This document shows, piece after piece, positions 60,191 to 64,000 of a DNA stretch of 64,000 nucleotides. Positions within the stretch are counted from its first letter, which is position 1, and the number at the start of each line of letters is the position of its first letter. The position numbers and the translations under genes were made by a program. The DNA comes from Flavobacteriaceae bacterium UBA6231 (lineage in GTDB: Bacteria; Bacteroidota; Bacteroidia; Flavobacteriales; Flavobacteriaceae): NCBI GenBank assembly GCA_002441545.1, contig DJWL01000186.1:15769-79768 (forward strand). The letters run 5' to 3'. Under the pieces are notes generated by a model. The model saw only the letters and a program-made list of their open reading frames with translations. It was not told where the DNA came from and did not search any database.

Positions 60191-61258
60191 CTAAATAGAT
60201 TCCTTTTCAAAATAATTAACAAATAAAGCTACTACATAACTATAACTTTCCATGCCTTTAGATTGTTTGTTGGCTTTTAGAAATGTACTGTATGATTTTT
60301 TGAAAAGTGGCTCTGCCGGGTTTTCATAGTTATCCCAAAACGTTCGCATGTCTTCATAGTTCTTTAAGATGCCTTTATTAACTGTTTTGGTGATGGAATC
60401 AAATAATGCTTCATCACGTCTGTAAATTTCATTCAAACAAAAACGGAGCGCAAAGGTGTAACCTGAATATTTAAAATAGATATCATCATGATTAATAGCT
60501 GCTAAACAACCAATAAAATTGGCTTCGTTTTCTGCTGCATAACCTAATTGATGAGCAACTTCATGGGTAGTAGTTGTTGGAAAAATATAGGTTGGAATTA
60601 AGGCGTCAACCTGTGATTCATTAGTTAAAGGATTTAAATAACCACTAAAACCCATATAGGTTAAAGGTAAACTGAACAATGATTTTTTTATGCTCTTTGA
60701 AGAATATTCAAGATGAGGGAATTCTTTTTCTAAATTATTATATCCTAAAAGAACCATATTTAAAATGTCTCTTTTGCTATAAGGAATGTCAATAGGCAAG
60801 CTATCATTTTTAATAATGTTGGAATGAATGGTATTAGATTTTTCAATCAGTTTTTTAGTCACTTCTATAAGTTGCTCTGTTGTGTATTCAGATTTTAAAC
60901 CGAGGCTTTTATAAAGAGGTAATCGGTAATAATTTAAACCCCAAAACAAATGAAATGCAAAATAAACGATTGAAATAGCTGAAAACACATCGATAAACCA
61001 ATTTTTTGTATCAGTTTTTATCCGCTTAAAATTTTTAAAAATCCATCTAACTATGTAAATAATGGCAAACGCATATACTAAATCCCCGAATGAAAAAGGG
61101 ATCCAACCCAACATAAGCCTAAAAAGCTTTGAAATGTAGGGATATATACCATTACTATAATACCTCTCAATAAATTCTGGATAATTCGACAGCCATTTTA
61201 TCAATAAATATTGTGGAATTATTGAAAGGGCAAAAATTAGTTTTTTATGTTTTAACAT
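60191..61258 (-). CDS. DUF3810 membrane zincin-like protein
   Basis: 355 aa. Transmembrane helices near the N-terminus (about 5-22, 58-76 and 93-110) precede a soluble domain that contains TTTHEVAHQLGYAAENEANFIG: an HExxH motif with a second E-x-x-E, the zinc site of metallopeptidases. DUF3810 is therefore a probable membrane-bound zinc protease; no substrate is known. pepD starts divergently about 70 nt away. Confidence 0.82.
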   Translation of the reverse strand: MLKHKKLIFALSIIPQYLLIKWLSNYPEFIERYYSNGIYPYISKLFRLMLGWIPFSFGDLVYAFAIIYIVRWIFKNFKRIKTDTKNWFIDVFSAISIVYFAFHLFWGLNYYRLPLYKSLGLKSEYTTEQLIEVTKKLIEKSNTIHSNIIKNDSLPIDIPYSKRDILNMVLLGYNNLEKEFPHLEYSSKSIKKSLFSLPLTYMGFSGYLNPLTNESQVDALIPTYIFPTTTTHEVAHQLGYAAENEANFIGCLAAINHDDIYFKYSGYTFALRFCLNEIYRRDEALFDSITKTVNKGILKNYEDMRTFWDNYENPAEPLFKKSYSTFLKANKQSKGMESYSYVVALFVNYFEKESI

Positions 61259-61302
61259 GCTTCAAAAATAAGGAAATGTTTATTAATCCTGATTAGATAT
61301 GT

Positions 61303-61310
61303 TACCTTTG
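61303..61310 (+). promoter_or_regulatory. -7 promoter box of pepD
   Basis: TACCTTTG, 20 nt before ATG 61331. The GTG overlapping its last base (61310) is therefore not the start codon. Confidence 0.6.
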
Positions 61311-61330
61311 TGAAACTTAATATAAACATT

Positions 61331-62791
61331 ATGAATTCAGATATAAGACAACTTGAACCAAACCAACTTTGGAATAAATTCGCCGATTTAAATGCTGTGC
61401 CAAGAGCATCAAAAAAAGAGGAACGCATTATTGCTTTTGCAAAAGAATTTGGTGAAAGACTTGGTCTTGAAACCTTGGTAGATGAAGTAGGTAATGTGAT
61501 TATTAAAAAACCAGCAACCAAAGGCATGGAATCAAAAACAACCGTAGTGATGCAATCGCATTTAGATATGGTTCACCAAAAAAATAATGATACTGTTTTT
61601 GACTTCGATACTCAAGGTATTGACATGTATGTGGACGGTGATTGGGTAAAAGCTAAAGGCACAACACTTGGGGCAGATAATGGGTTAGGTGTTGCAACCA
61701 TCATGGCTATTTTAGAAAGTAATGACATTCCTCATCCAGCCATTGAAGCCTTGTTTACTATTGATGAAGAAACGGGTATGACAGGTGCAATGGGTTTAAA
61801 AGGTGGTTTGCTTTCAGGTGGAATTTTATTGAATTTAGATACAGAAGAAGATAACGAGTTGGGTGTTGGATGTGCTGGTGGTATCGATGTCACTGCAAGA
61901 CGAACTTATAAAGAGGAGGAAACGCCAGAATTTAAAATAGGATTTAAAATTACTGTTAAAGGATTGCAAGGTGGTCATTCTGGAATGCAAATTCACGAAG
62001 GATTAGGCAATGCCAATAAAATAATGAACCGTTTATTATTTGATGGTTTTGAAAATTTTGGATTGCGTATTTCAGAAATTGATGGAGGAAGTTTGCGAAA
62101 TGCTATACCCAGAGAAAGTAACGCTATAGTTGCTATTGATGCCATTCATGAAGAAGCTTTTCTTTTGGAAATGAAAGAACAAGCAGACAGTATAAAAACC
62201 GAATTCAAAACTATGGAACCCGATTTAGAAATGCTTATTTCTAAAATTGAAACACCTAAAATGATTATGGATTTAGGCGTTCAAGAAGGGTTGACAAGAG
62301 CTTTGTATGCTGCCCAAAATGGCGTATATAGAATGAGTGCAGATATTCCTGATTTGGTAGAAACATCAAATAACATCGCTAGAGTAGTGGTGAAAAATGG
62401 TGAGATCATGATTGCTTGTTTAACACGATCTTCTGTTGAAAGTTCAAAAATGGATTTGGCAAATACACTTCGTGCATGTTTTGAGTTGACTGGTTGTGAA
62501 GTAGAGTTTTCTGGTGATTATCCAGGTTGGGCACCCAATATGGAGTCTCCCATTTTAAAACTGATGACAAAACTTTATGAAGATTTAAATGGTGCCAAAC
62601 CTCACGTTGCTGCTTGTCATGCAGGTTTAGAATGTGGTATTCTGGGAACCAATTACCCAACTATGGATATGATTAGTTTTGGACCAAATATTAAAGGAGC
62701 CCATTCACCAGACGAACGTGCTCAAATCTCATCAGTTCAAAAATATTGGAACTTTGTTTTAGAGATATTGAAGCATATTCCTAATAAGTAA
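61331..62791 (+). CDS. pepD: Aminoacyl-histidine dipeptidase (PepD, M20 family)
   Basis: 486 aa. Cytoplasmic di-zinc peptidase that cleaves Xaa-His and other dipeptides. M20 motifs: metal ligand QSHLDMVHQKN (about residue 80), GADNGLGVATIMA (bridging Asp, about 117), DEETGMTGAMGL (catalytic Glu and ligand, about 148), and HAGLECGILG and FGPNIKGAHSPDERAQIS near the C-terminus. Last gene of conserved type before the right-end cassette region. Confidence 0.92.
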   Translation: MNSDIRQLEPNQLWNKFADLNAVPRASKKEERIIAFAKEFGERLGLETLVDEVGNVIIKKPATKGMESKTTVVMQSHLDMVHQKNNDTVFDFDTQGIDMYVDGDWVKAKGTTLGADNGLGVATIMAILESNDIPHPAIEALFTIDEETGMTGAMGLKGGLLSGGILLNLDTEEDNELGVGCAGGIDVTARRTYKEEETPEFKIGFKITVKGLQGGHSGMQIHEGLGNANKIMNRLLFDGFENFGLRISEIDGGSLRNAIPRESNAIVAIDAIHEEAFLLEMKEQADSIKTEFKTMEPDLEMLISKIETPKMIMDLGVQEGLTRALYAAQNGVYRMSADIPDLVETSNNIARVVVKNGEIMIACLTRSSVESSKMDLANTLRACFELTGCEVEFSGDYPGWAPNMESPILKLMTKLYEDLNGAKPHVAACHAGLECGILGTNYPTMDMISFGPNIKGAHSPDERAQISSVQKYWNFVLEILKHIPNK

Positions 62792-62800
62792 AATTGGTTT

Positions 62801-62901
62801 GTTTAACGTTTATGTATAAGGAATGTTGCGTGTTTGAGTGCGAGGATTTTCCGAAGGAAAATCAGATGCTAGCTAACAAAGCAACGACCAAACGGTTGAA
62901 C
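62801..62901 (-). repeat. attC-like folded site downstream of the ExbD-like gene
   Basis: 101-bp imperfect palindrome. Plus-strand ends are GTTTAAC (62801-62807) and GTTGAAC (62895-62901), fitting the attC cores RYYYAAC and GTTRRRY on either strand. Inside, GTTGC (62825-62829) pairs with GCAAC (62881-62885), and a central hairpin GATTTTCC/GGAAAATC (62845-62852 / 62856-62863) closes it. It starts 36 nt after the stop of the minus-strand gene, the usual place of attC in an integron cassette. Confidence 0.65.
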
Positions 62902-62937
62902 TAAAATAAGCAATGTTTTTTACATGGCTTAAGTTTG

Positions 62938-63843
62938 TTATTCTATAATTTTCTGTGGATAGATTTTTTTCACCTCCGCTAACTGTTCGTCCGGAAGATT
63001 GTCTAATTCCATATTATATTTTTCTTTTGAAAATTGTTCTCTTAATGAACGTATTTCTCCAACAATTATATTCTGTACTTCAATGTAAGTTTTATACATT
63101 GTTTCTCTGTCGTTTTTTAAAGATATAATTGATTCCGATTTGTTTTTAGATTCGTATGCTCGAATTAATTTTTTAAGTTCCTCAATAGTAACTAGTTTGT
63201 CATTAACAAAAATTTGACTTTTTCCTTTAAGATAGATGTTTAATGCTTTGCTTAAATCATATTCAGTTCCGTCTTCTTTTAACTCTGGTAGTTTTCTCTT
63301 TATTCCATCTTCAGTTGAGTAGCTAATTGTATCAAATAAGAAAAACACACTGATTTTGTAATAATCTAATACAAAATCTTTTTCGTTAAGTACTGATAAA
63401 ATTCCGTTAGCTACTGTAGAAGGTGAAAAGTTTCCAGAAATTTTAATTGAATCTAAAACAGTTTGCAATTCAGTTACTTTATTAATTTCATTTTTTGAGT
63501 TTTTAAGTATTTCTGACTGACATACTTTTAAAGGTTCCTTTTTAGGTAGTCCAATATCTATAATTATATCTAAAAATGATTTTGTTGGAATGAAACGGAA
63601 ATCATTATCGCTTACAATTTTCTCAAAAACGGCTTCATAGCTTTTACCTGTCGAATCATTAAGAACTTTTTCGGATATCAATAATTTCTCAAAATCAGAG
63701 ATTGCATTTTTGAATTCTACGCCATGGTCTTCATAATTTTCATAAAAACAATTCATTAATTTGGTTTCAATTCTTTCCTCTTGTCCATAACAAGAAATTG
63801 ATAAAGTCCCAAAAATTAATGATGTAAGTATGAGTTTTTTCAT
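62938..63843 (-). CDS. Exported protein with ExbD-like C-terminal domain (integron-cassette-like gene)
   Basis: 301 aa. Signal peptide (about 1-20, SISCYGQ; the Cys followed by YGQ could also be a lipobox). Residues 25-190 are unrecognised and helical. Residues about 195-301 resemble the periplasmic domain of Bacteroidota ExbD: LKGKSQIFVNDKLVTIEELK, then IISLKNDRETMYKTYIEVQNI and the end VKKIYPQKIIE. The single transmembrane anchor with its essential Asp, normally at the ExbD N-terminus, is missing. The ATG follows the upstream attC-like core GTTAGGC after 5 nt. Function unknown. Confidence 0.65.
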   Translation of the reverse strand: MKKLILTSLIFGTLSISCYGQEERIETKLMNCFYENYEDHGVEFKNAISDFEKLLISEKVLNDSTGKSYEAVFEKIVSDNDFRFIPTKSFLDIIIDIGLPKKEPLKVCQSEILKNSKNEINKVTELQTVLDSIKISGNFSPSTVANGILSVLNEKDFVLDYYKISVFFLFDTISYSTEDGIKRKLPELKEDGTEYDLSKALNIYLKGKSQIFVNDKLVTIEELKKLIRAYESKNKSESIISLKNDRETMYKTYIEVQNIIVGEIRSLREQFSKEKYNMELDNLPDEQLAEVKKIYPQKIIE

Positions 63844-63848
63844 ATGTT

Positions 63849-63901
63849 GCCTAACTAATATGATATGAAATCGTTTTAATGTTTTATATCAGCAGTTAAA
63901 C
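63849..63901 (-). repeat. attC-like folded site upstream of the ExbD-like gene
   Basis: 53-bp element with plus-strand ends GCCTAAC (63849-63855) and GTTAAAC (63895-63901). On the minus strand this reads GTTTAAC ... GTTAGGC, the RYYYAAC/GTTRRRY cores, the second being the classic GTTAGGC. An inner stem TGATAT/ATATCA closes the fold. The gene's ATG (63843) starts 5 nt after GTTAGGC, as first genes of cassettes do. Slightly shorter than usual attC sites. Confidence 0.6.
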
Positions 63902-63955
63902 GAAGTTAGTTAAAAAATCTTACAAAGTCAAAAGAGAAAGGAAGTTAAAAATTTG

Positions 63956-63984
63956 CAGATTGCTTCACTAGGTTCGCAATGACG
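63956..63984. repeat. REP-like dispersed element, half copy 3
   Basis: CAGATTGCTTCACTAGG then TTCGCAATGACG: the right half of the element seen complete at 57081-57163. The left half is not seen within the window. Confidence 0.6.
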
Positions 63985-64000
63985 TTGTTATGGTCATTAC

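Overview
The window looks like chromosome of a marine-type member of the Flavobacteriaceae (Bacteroidota). The DNA is AT-rich. Genes are preceded by the Bacteroidota promoter box TAnnTTTG rather than by strong Shine-Dalgarno sites. A type IX secretion (T9SS) C-terminal sorting domain, a FecI/FecR/TonB-receptor set, DUF4252, DUF4199, DUF5777, DUF3810 and SatD/DUF3307 genes, a CarB without its MGS domain, and acidic residues after lipoprotein cysteines all point the same way. No rRNA, tRNA, CRISPR array, transposase or prophage gene was seen.

Layout. 1-17 kb is mostly housekeeping: a partial RsmB-type rRNA methyltransferase, a beta-propeller lipoprotein, an ECF sigma / anti-sigma-like / Spy-like operon (2.3-3.8 kb), an MsbA-like ABC exporter, a phosphosugar mutase, a family 2 glycosyltransferase with a DUF4199 partner, L31 type B, an alternative GlmU, MtaB, small lipoproteins and a lytic transglycosylase. 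17-20.3 kb holds rpmH (53 aa) and carB. 20.4-29 kb is an accessory-looking block: YceI, two monohaem cytochrome-like lipoproteins, a DUF5777 barrel, a cupredoxin carrying a T9SS tail, an OB-fold protein and a surface-type lipoprotein, divergent from an ECF sigma, a FecR anti-sigma and a TonB-dependent receptor. 29-32 kb holds DUF3307, SatD and RmuC. 32-37.7 kb is a cobalamin uptake locus: BtuD-, BtuC- and BtuF-like genes on the minus strand, and a B12 riboswitch followed by a BtuB-like receptor on the plus strand. 37.7-43 kb has tandem S41 peptidase lipoproteins and a second sigma / anti-sigma operon with two DUF4252 genes. 43-62.8 kb is mixed housekeeping: purB, a DUF1028 protein, an ABC-F ATPase, a sirtuin, a DEAD-box helicase, an M48 protease, a SpoU methyltransferase, DUF3810 and pepD.

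The right end (62.8-63.9 kb) holds what looks like a single integron-type gene cassette. A minus-strand gene for an exported protein with an ExbD-like C-terminal domain lies between two folded repeats whose ends match the attC core consensus (RYYYAAC ... GTTRRRY). No integrase is in the window.

Regulation readable from sequence: (i) three copies of GGAGTTTT-N9-GTTGTT with identical spacing sit in front of the surface lipoprotein (two, minus strand) and fecR (one, plus strand), a candidate promoter for the local ECF sigma; (ii) a 28-bp tandem duplication in front of satD carries the -7 box and near-palindromes; (iii) an 11-bp inverted repeat folds over the start codon of the DEAD-box helicase; (iv) the B12 riboswitch upstream of btuB has an unusually long extra arm. 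Several gene starts were moved downstream of the nearest TTG/GTG because that codon lies inside a TAnnTTTG box.
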